42,438 bases of DNA from CAZHFA01 sp964534945 (GCA_964534945.1 CAZHSB010000008.1:1-42438); one strand, 5' to 3'; positions 8,711 through 18,321 are shown, counted from the stretch's first letter. Notes: a model not told the origin generated them from the sequence alone. Translations and numbers: made by a program.

Positions 8711-9593
8711 TTTTTTCTTGCTCCATTAATAATTTTTTCAAATAAGACAGATACTCCTTATTCGATAAATCTTTTTGATTTACATAACGCCATCTTTTAT
8801 GAAACCATACCCATTGTTCAGGATACAATCTAATATATTTTTCTAAAATTTTATTAAATTCTTTGATAATATCAGAAATTGATTGAGATGAATCGATTTC
8901 TTGCGCACATAAGTGATAATGGTAAATATCTTCTCTTATCATAAATGCAACAAAAATTTTTGCATTATGTTTTTTTGCTATTTTTACAAAACTACATGGA
9001 ACTTTTACAGGAAAGTTGAAAAAAGTGCTTTCCAAAGATGTCACATTTGTGTGCTGATCGATAAGACTTGTTGTAAGATGTTTTTCAATTATTGAATCAA
9101 TAATTTCTCTTGCCCCAGAATTTCCACCACGCAAAATAGTTCTTATTCCATAATCTTTTCTAATTTTAGAAATTATTTCTTGGCCAAGTTTTACCCGTAT
9201 CGTTTTCGCAGCTGTAGCCATTTTTACACCGCGCCTTATTAAATATGAAGCTAATAATTCCCAATTTCCGATATGTCCAGTTAATAAAATTTGAGGATCT
9301 TTTTGAGATATCATTTCTTGTACTATTGTTTCTGCATCATCTGAAACTATAATATTTTCCATTTTTATTGAATTTAAATTAAAAGCTTCTAAAAAAGTTT
9401 GCCCAAGACTTGCAAAAACTTTAGATGGAGAAATTTCTTTTTCTAGAAAAATTTTAGATTGGAATTTAATTAAATGAGCATCTCTCTTATAAAATAATGA
9501 TGCAATCTTTCCACCAAACCTGCCTATAAGAATACGAACCTTTAATGGTAAAAAAGAAAAAACTTTTATAATAAATAATGATAATAAATGCAT
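8700..9593 (-). CDS. LpxL/HtrB-family lipid A acyltransferase
   Basis: A 297-residue member of the lysophospholipid acyltransferase (HtrB/MsbB) superfamily, which adds secondary acyl chains to lipid A at the inner membrane. The catalytic HxxxxE motif is H107-IGNW-E112, and the usual C-terminal signature QWVWFHKRW is present near residue 263. An N-terminal hydrophobic stretch (about 3-18) would anchor it. It sits between lpxD and the CBS protein in a tight leftward operon, with a 5-bp gap on one side and an 11-bp overlap on the other. Which position on lipid A it acylates cannot be told. Confidence 0.88.
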   Translation of the reverse strand: MHLLSLFIIKVFSFLPLKVRILIGRFGGKIASLFYKRDAHLIKFQSKIFLEKEISPSKVFASLGQTFLEAFNLNSIKMENIIVSDDAETIVQEMISQKDPQILLTGHIGNWELLASYLIRRGVKMATAAKTIRVKLGQEIISKIRKDYGIRTILRGGNSGAREIIDSIIEKHLTTSLIDQHTNVTSLESTFFNFPVKVPCSFVKIAKKHNAKIFVAFMIREDIYHYHLCAQEIDSSQSISDIIKEFNKILEKYIRLYPEQWVWFHKRWRYVNQKDLSNKEYLSYLKKLLMEQEKNVH

Positions 9594-9598
9594 AAAAA

Positions 9599-10639
9599 CT
9601 ATATTTTAAATTTATATAAAAACTTTTTTATAGAAATAAACTCTATAAAAAATTCATAAATTAATAATCCTAAAAATTTTCCATCTTTTATAACTGGCAA
9701 ACAAAATGAATCAATTTTCCCCTCATCAAAAACTTCTTTGGCTTTTTTTATATTATCATCTGGCGATACACCATCTTCAACTTTCGTCATAAATTCTCCT
9801 ACTAATGGATAATCTCCGACAACGGAAGTTTTAAATTGTAACATGATTTCTTCTTTTCGTGTAATACCGACAATCTTATTATTAATTATCACAGGGAAAA
9901 ATTTCTGAGATAATTTTACAATGTCATCAATTATATCTTCAACTGAATCTGTAGGAGATAAAACTTTTAAATAATCTTTGTTTGTCATAATGTTTCGTAC
10001 AAAATATTGATCTCCGATATCATCAAGAGAAAGAGCTGTCCTTGCTGAAAATGTGTAATATAAAAATGAAACAAAAAAAACTAAAAATTCTGGCTTTGAT
10101 GAAAACATAGCTATATATAAATAAATAATAGATAATGTTAATAACGTATTTTGATATGAAATGATGTGCAGATCCCTTAAAAAGAACATAAGGCTAAAAG
10201 ATAATAACATTAAAGGAAAAATTGTTGCCGAAGGGAAAAAGTTGTTTGTATAAATAAAATATGAAGCTGTTAGGGTAAATATTGGTTCAACTATAAATGT
10301 TAAAACTTTATCTACCTTATCATAGTAGATGTCAGTTTTTTGTTTAAAAAGAGTTACACCAAATGGAAAAAGCCTTATATCTTCTTGCTTTATAATATAG
10401 TAAATAATTTTATAAAGATACCAAGCAAGGAGAACTGCTCCGTAAGTTAAAAGAAATTTTATTCCACTTTGGGAGGTGTATTTTGCATAACATACAAATG
10501 GAATAACGAAAAAGAAAAAGACAGAAGCATTCAAATAAATTTTACTTTTTCTTACTGTAAAAACGATATTCCACACACTAGGAGTTTTCATTTTGGCCCT
10601 CTCATCTATCTTACTTTTTAATTTTAAAAACCTTATCAT
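9599..10639 (-). CDS. Membrane protein with CBS pair, inactive site-2-protease-like
   Basis: A 346-residue protein with about six hydrophobic segments (roughly 35-52, 60-83, 112-130, 134-155, 165-180, 183-198) followed by two CBS domains (about 215-268 and 280-335, each opening with an IMT/FMT motif). The layout, the LFPFGVTLF string at 90-98 and the transition into the first CBS domain resemble M50 site-2 proteases of the Rip3 type. However, the HExxH expected just before LFPFG is replaced by YLYKIIYY, and the LDGG aspartate motif is not seen. I read it as a non-catalytic homologue, perhaps an adenylate-sensing membrane regulator. It leads the operon with the lipid A acyltransferase and lpxD. 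Confidence 0.6.
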   Translation of the reverse strand: MIRFLKLKSKIDERAKMKTPSVWNIVFTVRKSKIYLNASVFFFFVIPFVCYAKYTSQSGIKFLLTYGAVLLAWYLYKIIYYIIKQEDIRLFPFGVTLFKQKTDIYYDKVDKVLTFIVEPIFTLTASYFIYTNNFFPSATIFPLMLLSFSLMFFLRDLHIISYQNTLLTLSIIYLYIAMFSSKPEFLVFFVSFLYYTFSARTALSLDDIGDQYFVRNIMTNKDYLKVLSPTDSVEDIIDDIVKLSQKFFPVIINNKIVGITRKEEIMLQFKTSVVGDYPLVGEFMTKVEDGVSPDDNIKKAKEVFDEGKIDSFCLPVIKDGKFLGLLIYEFFIEFISIKKFLYKFKI

Positions 10640-10785
10640 TATATACGATATGATAAATATGTAAAAGCAATAGAAAATATTAAAATAAAATCAAGCTAAA
10701 TGGTTTCTTTTTTATCCTGTTCCAATTATTATAAAATATGTTATTATTTTGAAAGTTTTTGTTTTAATTTTTGTAGGAAAAATAA

Positions 10786-11652
10786 ATGGGGTGGTTTTCA
10801 GCTGACAAGGCACCAAAACCTGTTACTGGTGGAGAACGTTATCAAGTTCCAGATGATGTTTGGGCTAAGTGTCCAAGTTGTAATGCGATTCTTTATACAA
10901 AGGAATTGAGAAAAAATTTATCTGTTTGCCCCAAATGTCAATATCATTTTAGACTTACAGCAAAAGAAAGAATAGACCTCATAGCAGATAGATATACATT
11001 TGTTGAAATGAATGAAAAAATGCATTCAAATGATCCCCTTAATTTTAAAGATTCTTGGAGAGGAATAAGTTATAAAGATAAGCTAAGAAAGTCAGAAAAA
11101 AAGTGCGAATATCCATCAGCAATTAGGACTGGAAAAGCAAAAATAAATGGTATCTCTACCATGCTTGGAGTTATGGATTTTAATTTTATGGGAGGAAGCC
11201 TTGATTCTGTCGTCGGAGAGAAAATAACTTCGATGATTGAAGAAGCTATAAGTGAAAAAAAACCTGTTGTTATAGTATCCGCTTCTGGTGGCGCGAGAAT
11301 GCAAGAGGGTATGATTTCGTTAATGCAAATGGCAAAAGTAAATAGTGCAATTGCAAGGTTGGGGCAAAATCATCTTCCATATATTTCTGTTTTAACAGAT
11401 CCTACGACTGGGGGAGTTGCGGCTTCCTTTGCGATGATTGGCGATGTTAATATATCCGAGCCAAAAGCGTTAATAGGGTTTGCAGGACCTAGAGTTATAG
11501 AGAAAACAATTAATCAAAAACTTCCTGAAGGATTCCAGCGTTCGGAATTTTTACTTCAACATGGAATGATTGATATAATTGTAAGTCGCAGTCAATTAAA
11601 AGATGAGATTGCAAAAACGTTGGAGCATCTAAATATTTTGAGGAGTGCCTAA
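10786..11652 (+). CDS. accD: Acetyl-CoA carboxylase carboxyltransferase beta subunit
   Basis: AccD and AccA together transfer the carboxyl group from biotinyl-BCCP to acetyl-CoA, giving malonyl-CoA for fatty acid synthesis. The 288-residue protein begins with the family's zinc ribbon (C29, C32, C48, C51), then the crotonase-like carboxyltransferase fold with SASGGARMQEG, LTDPTTGGVAASFA and the C-terminal EGFQRSEFLL string. An AGGA precedes the ATG. accA is not in the window. It opens the rightward run accD-lptD-rfbB-rfbD-manC-gmd; bioB nearby supplies the cofactor the complex needs, though on the other strand. Confidence 0.96.
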   Translation: MGWFSADKAPKPVTGGERYQVPDDVWAKCPSCNAILYTKELRKNLSVCPKCQYHFRLTAKERIDLIADRYTFVEMNEKMHSNDPLNFKDSWRGISYKDKLRKSEKKCEYPSAIRTGKAKINGISTMLGVMDFNFMGGSLDSVVGEKITSMIEEAISEKKPVVIVSASGGARMQEGMISLMQMAKVNSAIARLGQNHLPYISVLTDPTTGGVAASFAMIGDVNISEPKALIGFAGPRVIEKTINQKLPEGFQRSEFLLQHGMIDIIVSRSQLKDEIAKTLEHLNILRSA

Positions 11653-11698
11653 AAGTATATAGATTTTTTCCTTAACAAAAAATTATGGTGATATATAT

Positions 11699-14203
11699 AT
11701 GCGAAAATTTGTTTTATGTTTAATTGGTTGTCTTGGAGGTTTGACTATTTTAAATAGTTCTTTTGCGATAGAGGTTGAAGCTCCAACTGATAAATATTTA
11801 TTTAAAAAAGATAGTAAGGAATACAAAAAAGAAAAAAAGCAAAAGATAGAAAAAATGATTTCGTCCGAAGCTCCTGCATCAAAAGCGCTTGACTTTAATG
11901 CTCCCGAGATCGAGTTCCTGCAAGATGAAAATCAAGTAAAGGGCTCAGGTGGCGTTATTATTTCTCATTTTGGCATTGGCGCGCAATCAGATTCTGCGGT
12001 AGCTAATTTAAAGACAAAAGATGCTATACTATATAATGATGTTGTCTTTTCAATGGACGAGGCATCAATTATGGCGAAAGAGGCAGTTTTTAATTTTGAT
12101 AGTGAAAAGGGAAATTTTGATGATTCTCAACTTATTATTGAAGAAGGAAATTATAAATTTTCATCTGACAAATTAAAAAAAATAGACGATAAAAATTACA
12201 ATGCGACTTCTTGTTCGTTTTCTTCATGTCATTGTTCGGATGGGGAAGATCCTTGGAGTATAAAATCAGATGATTTTAAAATTACGCAAGAGGGATATGC
12301 ACAAGGTTGGAATGCAACATTTAATTTTTATGATGTACCAGTCATGTATTTCCCATATATTGCAATTCCTGTAAAGCAAGAAAGAAGCTCAGGGCTCTTA
12401 GTTCCAGAATTTAGTCATAGTAGTGAAGATGGTTTTGGATATAAGCAACCAATATATATGGTATTAAGTGACCAAACAGATATTACTTTGTCCCCATTTA
12501 TTGAGACAGAAACAAGAACAGGAACTGCATTAGATTTTAGGAAAGCTTTTTCTGAAAGAAATAATATAAAGAGTAGATTTTATTATTCAGATGAGAGCGC
12601 GAGGGATGGAGATTTAAGAGGGGTCGATACAACAGGAATGTTTGATCCAACTTATGATGATGATCGTTTTGCTATGTTTTATAATCAATCTTGGACGTCT
12701 AAGAAAAATGCTGCAGTTCCGCTTACCGCTATTGCGGATATTCATTATGCAAGTGATGATTTGTTTATTCGTGAAATAGAAGATAATGATATCGCAAATA
12801 GCAATGCAAGATATCTTACATCAAAAGTGGCTTTTACGGCATCTCCTCTTGATTTCTTAGTTACAGAAGTTTCTTCTGAATATAACCAATCAATTTATAC
12901 AGATGATGATTTGGTATTTCAAAGAGAACCTGAATTTAAGATAAATTCTTTAAATAATTTTAGGCCATTTGGCTACAATCCTTATGGATTAAAAGTTGTA
13001 TTAAAAAATGATTTATCTGCTACAAACTTTGTAAGAGATGATGGTTATGAGGGGTGGAGGACAAATCTTATTCCATCATTGAAAGTTCCTTTTCATTATA
13101 AAAATTATTTTGATAGTTCAGCTCAGATTTCATATAACTATGCAGATTATAGTCTTTCGGAAGATAAAATTCCTGGAACTAATACTGCCTTTGATGAAGA
13201 TGGAAACAGCATGGAGACAGATGTTTTCCAAAAATATGAATCGGGGGCAAGGGAAATTCCAATTTTTAATTATAATTTATCTTCAGGCGTAGAGAAAGTT
13301 TTTGATGTTGAAGAAGATTCGTTACTTTCTCGTCTTACTACTTTAGGCGCTGATAATTCTGGATCAATTTTAAAACGTTTAAAAAATACTATTGAACCAT
13401 CAATTGCTTATAAGTATGTTCCAGATGTTGATCAAGATGATTTACCATATTTTGATTCTGGAGATAGAATAAGAGAAGCTGGTATCGTTACATATGCCTT
13501 AAAATCATCAATTTATGGAAGATATATGCCACGATATCCAGTATCAGAAACGATAAGTGAGCTTACTCCAGAGCTAAAAGATTTACCGTTAATTGATACG
13601 GGATCGTTGTCGAGTATAGGGGAAAATTCTGCGTATAATATGCCTAGTATGGATTATAATTTTAATAAAGGTTCAATACGAGAGTTAATGGCTTTTACCC
13701 TAAAGCAAAGTTATGATCATACTGTTGATGAAGAAAAAGATGGAATAGACAGTATGTCTGATGTCGAAGCTGATATTGATGTTTATTTTAGTAATTATTT
13801 TGCTACTAAATTTGAAAGTAATATTGATAATGACAGCGGAAGTTTTAACTCCTATGGAATTTCTTCATATTTAAGAGATGATAGAGGAGATGCATTTAAG
13901 GCTCGTTATACTTTTATGGATAATATTTTAGAGCAAATAGAAGGAAATATTGAGTTTGTATTGACCGACCGTTTAAGAGCAGGTTATTACACAAGATATG
14001 ATATAGATTCTAGTGATGTTATAGAGCAGCAGATAGCTTTTAGAATTTTAAGTGCATGTGATTGTTGGCATGTTGATATTGGCGTTAGTGATAAGACAAA
14101 TCCTGATAGGCAAAAAGTAATTTTAAGTTTTACATTAGGAGATCTTGGAGGTTTGACTCAATCATTTGGGGTTGGAAATGATGATGCTGTAGGAAATAAC
14201 TAA
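11699..14203 (+). CDS. lptD: LPS-assembly protein LptD
   Basis: Outer-membrane beta-barrel that with LptE inserts LPS into the outer leaflet. The 834-residue protein has a Sec signal peptide (MRKFVLCLIG to about SSFA, cleavage near residue 23), an OstA/LptA-like jellyroll (about 45-170) and a long C-terminal barrel with the LptD string FYDVPVMYFPYIAIPV. Cysteines that could form the LptD disulfides are C172, C177, C179 at the domain border and C787, C789 near the end (C-D-C rather than the adjacent CC of E. coli). Its 46-bp gap after accD suggests cotranscription. The C-terminus ends with an acidic tail rather than a clear aromatic barrel terminus. Confidence 0.93.
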   Translation: MRKFVLCLIGCLGGLTILNSSFAIEVEAPTDKYLFKKDSKEYKKEKKQKIEKMISSEAPASKALDFNAPEIEFLQDENQVKGSGGVIISHFGIGAQSDSAVANLKTKDAILYNDVVFSMDEASIMAKEAVFNFDSEKGNFDDSQLIIEEGNYKFSSDKLKKIDDKNYNATSCSFSSCHCSDGEDPWSIKSDDFKITQEGYAQGWNATFNFYDVPVMYFPYIAIPVKQERSSGLLVPEFSHSSEDGFGYKQPIYMVLSDQTDITLSPFIETETRTGTALDFRKAFSERNNIKSRFYYSDESARDGDLRGVDTTGMFDPTYDDDRFAMFYNQSWTSKKNAAVPLTAIADIHYASDDLFIREIEDNDIANSNARYLTSKVAFTASPLDFLVTEVSSEYNQSIYTDDDLVFQREPEFKINSLNNFRPFGYNPYGLKVVLKNDLSATNFVRDDGYEGWRTNLIPSLKVPFHYKNYFDSSAQISYNYADYSLSEDKIPGTNTAFDEDGNSMETDVFQKYESGAREIPIFNYNLSSGVEKVFDVEEDSLLSRLTTLGADNSGSILKRLKNTIEPSIAYKYVPDVDQDDLPYFDSGDRIREAGIVTYALKSSIYGRYMPRYPVSETISELTPELKDLPLIDTGSLSSIGENSAYNMPSMDYNFNKGSIRELMAFTLKQSYDHTVDEEKDGIDSMSDVEADIDVYFSNYFATKFESNIDNDSGSFNSYGISSYLRDDRGDAFKARYTFMDNILEQIEGNIEFVLTDRLRAGYYTRYDIDSSDVIEQQIAFRILSACDCWHVDIGVSDKTNPDRQKVILSFTLGDLGGLTQSFGVGNDDAVGNN

Positions 14204-14220
14204 TTTTTTAGGAGTTATAT

Positions 14221-15237
14221 ATGAAAATTATTGTTACAGGTGGAGCTGGATTCATAGGGAGCAACTTTGTCTACTTTTTAAGGAGAAAAAGGCAAGATTG
14301 GGATATTGTAGTAGCTGATGCGCTAACGTATGCAGGAAATTTAGAAAATATAGCATCATTAATTGATAAAAAAGAAATAAAATTTATTAAGGCTGATATT
14401 AAAGATAACAAAAAAATTGATCAAATTTTTGAAGAAGAAAAGCCTGACTTTGTCGTAAATTTTGCAGCTGAAACTCATGTTGATAGATCTATTTTGGGAG
14501 CGATGGATTTTGTCGAAACAAATGTCTTAGGTGCAGGAGTTTTGCTAAATTCATGTTTGGCGCATCATACAAAAAGATTTTTACAAATTTCTACAGATGA
14601 AGTTTATGGTGCTTTAGGGGCTACGGGAAGATTTTTAGAAACTACTCCATTAAATCCAAATAGTCCATATTCTGCTTCAAAAGCAGGTGCAGATTTCTTA
14701 GCATTATCTTTTGTTAGAACGCATAAAATGGATGTTGTGATAACAAGATGCACAAATAATTATGGTCCTTATCAATTTCCAGAAAAATTTATTCCATTAT
14801 TTTTAACTAATGCGCTAGCTGATAAAGAGCTTCCTTTGTATGGAGATGGAATGAATGTTAGAAGCTGGATTCATGTTGATGACCATTGTGATGCGATATT
14901 AAAAGTTTTAGAAAATGGAAGAACGGGAGAAGTTTATAATGTCGGTGGTATGGAAGAAGCAGAAATTCCAAATAAAATTGTTGCAGAGAAAATTTTAGAT
15001 ATTATTGGAAAACCAAAATCTTTAATAAAGCTTGTTACTGATAGGCCTGGGCATGATTTTAGATATGCAATTGATTATACAAAGATCAATAAAGAGCTTG
15101 GCTGGAAACCAAATATCCATTTTGATCAAGGCATTAAAGATACAATTGAATGGTATCTTAAAAATGAAGATTGGTGGCAAAAAATTAAAAGTGGTGATTA
15201 TCAAAAATATTATGAATTAAATTATGGGAAGCGTTAG
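14221..15237 (+). CDS. rfbB: dTDP-glucose 4,6-dehydratase
   Basis: NAD-dependent dehydratase of dTDP-L-rhamnose synthesis. The 338-residue extended SDR has the glycine-rich GGAGFIGS at 7-14, the TDE triad at 125-127 and the catalytic YSASK (Y150, K154), plus the family strings AAETHVDRSI and RCTNNYGPYQFPEK. A good AGGAG precedes the ATG, 17 bp after lptD. The next gene is rfbD; the usual partners rfbA (thymidylyltransferase) and rfbC (epimerase) are absent from the window and must be elsewhere if rhamnose is the product. Confidence 0.95.
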   Translation: MKIIVTGGAGFIGSNFVYFLRRKRQDWDIVVADALTYAGNLENIASLIDKKEIKFIKADIKDNKKIDQIFEEEKPDFVVNFAAETHVDRSILGAMDFVETNVLGAGVLLNSCLAHHTKRFLQISTDEVYGALGATGRFLETTPLNPNSPYSASKAGADFLALSFVRTHKMDVVITRCTNNYGPYQFPEKFIPLFLTNALADKELPLYGDGMNVRSWIHVDDHCDAILKVLENGRTGEVYNVGGMEEAEIPNKIVAEKILDIIGKPKSLIKLVTDRPGHDFRYAIDYTKINKELGWKPNIHFDQGIKDTIEWYLKNEDWWQKIKSGDYQKYYELNYGKR

Positions 15238-15241
15238 TGAT

Positions 15242-16117
15242 ATGAAATATTTTGTAACGGGATCTCGAGGGCAACTTGGAAAGGAAATTTTAGAAAGATT
15301 ATCAAAGAGAAAAGAGGATTTCTTAGGTTTTGATAAAGAAGAACTTGATATTACAGATGAAGAAAAAGTTATAAAATTTTTTAAGGAAAACAGGCCCAAA
15401 TATGTTGTAAATACTGCTGCTTTTACGGCAGTTGATGATGCGGAAGAAAAACAAGATATTTGTTTTAAGATAAACCAAGATGGTGCTAGAAATATTGCGA
15501 AAGGTTGTGATCTTGTAAATGCTCATTTCATTCAAATTTCTACAGATTATGTTTTTGCAGGAGATGGGAAGACGCCTTTAAAAGAAGATGATGAAAAAAA
15601 TCCAAGTAATGTTTATGGAAAATCAAAACTAGAGGGAGAAAAGGATATATTAAATATCTTAGGAGATAATGCTACAATTTTAAGAACTGCTTCTTTGCAT
15701 GGGCAGTATGGAAATAATTTTGTAAAAACGATGATTACTTTATTTACAAAGAAAGATTCTTTAAATGTTGTAGATGATCAAATTATGAGTCCAACTTGGG
15801 CAGGTTTTTTAGCAGATGTCATTTTAGAATCTTTTGATAAAAATGTTTTGGGAGTCTTTCATACATCAAACAAGGGGGGAATTTCTTGGTATGAGTTTAC
15901 GAGGAAAATTTTAAGTTTAATGCTTGAATATGATGAAAATTTTTCCAAAGTAATAATAAATCCTTGTACGAGCGATGAGTTTCCTCGTCCTGCCCAAAGG
16001 CCGAAATATTCTGTATTTAATGTTTCAAAACTTGAAAATGCTTTGGGGCATGAAATAATGAGCTGGGAAGATGGCTTAAAGGGTCATTTGAAGGATTTAG
16101 AATATATAAGATCATAA
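15242..16117 (+). CDS. rfbD: dTDP-4-dehydrorhamnose reductase
   Basis: Last step of dTDP-L-rhamnose synthesis. The protein (291 residues from the chosen ATG) opens with MKYFVTGSRGQLG, the standard NAD(P)-binding start of RmlD, and has TDYVF at 101-105, YGKSK with Y125 and K129, and the PTWAGFLAD string. An upstream in-frame ATG at 15224 would overlap the rfbB stop; the ATG at 15242 is preferred because it gives the canonical N-terminus and has GGGAAG about 10 bases upstream. The gene is immediately downstream of rfbB and 13 bp ahead of manC. Confidence 0.93.
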   Translation: MKYFVTGSRGQLGKEILERLSKRKEDFLGFDKEELDITDEEKVIKFFKENRPKYVVNTAAFTAVDDAEEKQDICFKINQDGARNIAKGCDLVNAHFIQISTDYVFAGDGKTPLKEDDEKNPSNVYGKSKLEGEKDILNILGDNATILRTASLHGQYGNNFVKTMITLFTKKDSLNVVDDQIMSPTWAGFLADVILESFDKNVLGVFHTSNKGGISWYEFTRKILSLMLEYDENFSKVIINPCTSDEFPRPAQRPKYSVFNVSKLENALGHEIMSWEDGLKGHLKDLEYIRS

Positions 16118-16130
16118 GGAAAAGGACTTA

Positions 16131-17195
16131 ATGGATAACGTTAATGTAGTTATAATGGCAGGTGGAGGAGGAACAAGGTTTTGGCCTCTTAGTAAAAAAT
16201 CAAAACCAAAACAATTTTTATCTATATCGTCTAATGGCGATAGTATGATAAAAGTAACGGCAGATAGAGCAAAACTTTTATCAAAAGATTTGCCATATGT
16301 GTTAACAAATAAAATTTATAAAGATTTAGTAAGACAGTATGTTCCTAACTCTAAAATTATTTGCGAACCTGTATCTAAAAATACAGCTCCTCCAATTGGG
16401 CTTGCTGCGTTGTATTTGTTAAAGGAAAATCCAAATGCCGTAATGATAGTTTTGCCGTCTGATCATGTGATAAAAAATTTACAAAAGATGTCGGAAGTGT
16501 TTAATATAGCGATTTCTTTGGCAAATACTAAAAAAGCGCTTATCACGATAGGAATCAATCCTGATTATCCCCATACAGGTTATGGCTATATCAAAATGGG
16601 GAAAGGGGTTTCTAAAGATGCTTATCAGGTTGAAAAATTTGTGGAAAAACCTAATATAGATGTGGCAAAAGAATATCTTGAGAGCAAGAAATTTTTATGG
16701 AATAGTGGAATGTTTGTTTGGCGAGCAGATGTTATTCTAGAAAATATTAAAAAATGTATGCCAAGCCTTTATGATATCTTAATGGTTATAAATGATGCAA
16801 TTGGAACTGATAGTGAAGAACAGGTTATTGCTGAGAATTTTCCAAAAATAGATGGGGAGAGCATTGATTTTGGTGTGATGGAAAAAGCTGAAAAGGTATT
16901 TGTTGTAAAGGCTGATAATTTAGGCTGGAACGATGTCGGATCCTTTAAAGAATGGGGAGAGAATTTTGTAAAAGATGAATTTGGAAATGTCGTAATTGGA
17001 GATTCGTTAGTTATTAATTCCAAAGATTCCGTTTGTGTTACTGAAGGAAATATACCTACGTTTTTATTGGGACTTAACGATGTTGTGGTTATTAATACAG
17101 GAAAAGAAGTGCTCGTATGTAATAAGGAAAAAGCACAAGATGTAAAGATTTTAGTAGAAGAACTAAAAAAGAAGAAAAGAGAAGATTTGTTGTAA
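16131..17195 (+). CDS. manC: Mannose-1-phosphate guanylyltransferase
   Basis: Makes GDP-mannose from GTP and mannose-1-phosphate. The 354-residue nucleotidyltransferase has the signature GGGGTRFWPLS (11-21) with K26/K28 of the SKPKQ string, LPSDH, the FVEKP motif near residue 170, NSGMFVW, and DFGVMEK followed by WNDVGSF. It lacks the C-terminal cupin (phosphomannose isomerase) domain found in long ManC versions; a cupin of that kind is instead fused to the next transcription unit's heptokinase. An AAGGAAAAGG precedes the ATG. It feeds gmd directly. Confidence 0.93.
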   Translation: MDNVNVVIMAGGGGTRFWPLSKKSKPKQFLSISSNGDSMIKVTADRAKLLSKDLPYVLTNKIYKDLVRQYVPNSKIICEPVSKNTAPPIGLAALYLLKENPNAVMIVLPSDHVIKNLQKMSEVFNIAISLANTKKALITIGINPDYPHTGYGYIKMGKGVSKDAYQVEKFVEKPNIDVAKEYLESKKFLWNSGMFVWRADVILENIKKCMPSLYDILMVINDAIGTDSEEQVIAENFPKIDGESIDFGVMEKAEKVFVVKADNLGWNDVGSFKEWGENFVKDEFGNVVIGDSLVINSKDSVCVTEGNIPTFLLGLNDVVVINTGKEVLVCNKEKAQDVKILVEELKKKKREDLL

Positions 17196-17224
17196 AAAAC
17201 TTTTTTATAAAAGGGAAAAATAAA

Positions 17225-18199
17225 ATGAGCGATAGAAAGACAGCGTTAATAACGGGGATTACGGGACAAGATGGTTCATATCTAGCAGAGCTTTTGCTTG
17301 ACAAAGGATATGATGTTTATGGAATGGTTAGACGTTCCTCTGTCGAAAAATATGATAGGATTGCGCATATCAGAGATAAAATCGAGCTTATACAAGGAGA
17401 TCTTCTTGATGAATTTTCTCTTATGACAACTTTAAGAAAGGTAAAGCCAACGGAGCTTTATAATTTAGCGGCACAAAGTTTTGTCCCTACAAGTTGGGAT
17501 CAGCCTGTACTTACAGCTGAGTTCACGGGGGTCGGTGTTACGAAAGTGCTTGAAGCAATAAAAAATGTAGATCCGTCAGTTCGTTTTTATCAAGCGTCAA
17601 GTTCTGAAATGTTTGGAAAAGTAATGGAAGTTCCACAAACGGAGCTTACACCGTTTTATCCACGTTCTCCATATGGCGCAGCAAAGGCATATGGCCATTA
17701 CATTACAGTGAACTATAGAGAAAGTTATAATCTTTTTGCGTGTTCTGGAATCTTGTTTAATCATGAATCTCCAAGAAGAGGCTATGAGTTTGTTACAAAG
17801 AAAGTGACTAATGCTGTTGCTAGAATTAAAAAGGGACTTGATAAGAAACTTTTTATTGGAAACCTTGACTCAAAAAGAGATTGGGGATTTTCTGGAGATT
17901 ATGTTGAGGCAATGTGGCTTATGCTTCAACAACCAAAGCCTGATGATTATGTGATTGCAACTGGAGAAACTCATACTGTAAGAGAGCTTGTGGAAGTTGC
18001 TTTTTCTCATGTTGGTTTAAATTGGGAAGATTATGTTGAGGTTGATCCAAAATTTATAAGACCTGCCGAGGTTGATTTGTTGATTGGCGATCCGTCTAAA
18101 GCAAAAAGAGTTTTGGGTTGGAAGCCAAAAGTTAATTTTGAAGGACTTGTCAAAATGATGGTAGATTATGATTTAGAGCATTGTACTGAAAGGAGATAA
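17225..18199 (+). CDS. gmd: GDP-mannose 4,6-dehydratase
   Basis: Converts GDP-mannose to GDP-4-keto-6-deoxymannose, precursor of GDP-fucose, GDP-rhamnose or GDP-perosamine. The 324-residue SDR has GITGQDGSYL at 11-20, SSSEMFG at 125-131, the catalytic YGAAK (Y150, K154) and the family string NHESPRRG. The next enzyme (GDP-fucose synthase or a reductase or aminotransferase) is not in the window. Last gene of the rightward sugar run, followed by a strong terminator. Confidence 0.95.
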   Translation: MSDRKTALITGITGQDGSYLAELLLDKGYDVYGMVRRSSVEKYDRIAHIRDKIELIQGDLLDEFSLMTTLRKVKPTELYNLAAQSFVPTSWDQPVLTAEFTGVGVTKVLEAIKNVDPSVRFYQASSSEMFGKVMEVPQTELTPFYPRSPYGAAKAYGHYITVNYRESYNLFACSGILFNHESPRRGYEFVTKKVTNAVARIKKGLDKKLFIGNLDSKRDWGFSGDYVEAMWLMLQQPKPDDYVIATGETHTVRELVEVAFSHVGLNWEDYVEVDPKFIRPAEVDLLIGDPSKAKRVLGWKPKVNFEGLVKMMVDYDLEHCTERR

Positions 18200-18202
18200 A
18201 GG

Positions 18203-18231
18203 AAAAAAGCCTCTAGAAAAGAGGCTTTTTT
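18203..18231 (+). terminator. Intrinsic terminator after gmd
   Basis: AAAAAAGCCTC (18203-18213), loop TAGAAAA, GAGGCTTTTTT (18221-18231): an 11-bp perfect stem with a T-run, directly after the gmd stop. It ends the accD-to-gmd run. Confidence 0.92.
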
Positions 18232-18251
18232 AGTCTTTAGGTATTTTTTGC

Positions 18252-18280
18252 TTGAGTGACTAGTAAAATGTTGTTAGAAT
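18252..18280 (+). promoter_or_regulatory. Sigma-70-type promoter for the cupin-HldE fusion
   Basis: TTGAGT (18252-18257), a 17-bp spacer, TAGAAT (18275-18280). It lies just past the gmd terminator and about 40 bp before the next ATG, so the fusion gene should be its own transcription unit. Confidence 0.6.
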
Positions 18281-18321
18281 GCGCTGTTTGAGTTTGTAAT
18301 TTATTTTAAGGAAAGTTTGTT

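Noticed and set aside
10700..10909. Short frame overlapping the accD start
   Set aside because: It runs into accD in another frame, and accD has the Shine-Dalgarno and the zinc ribbon.
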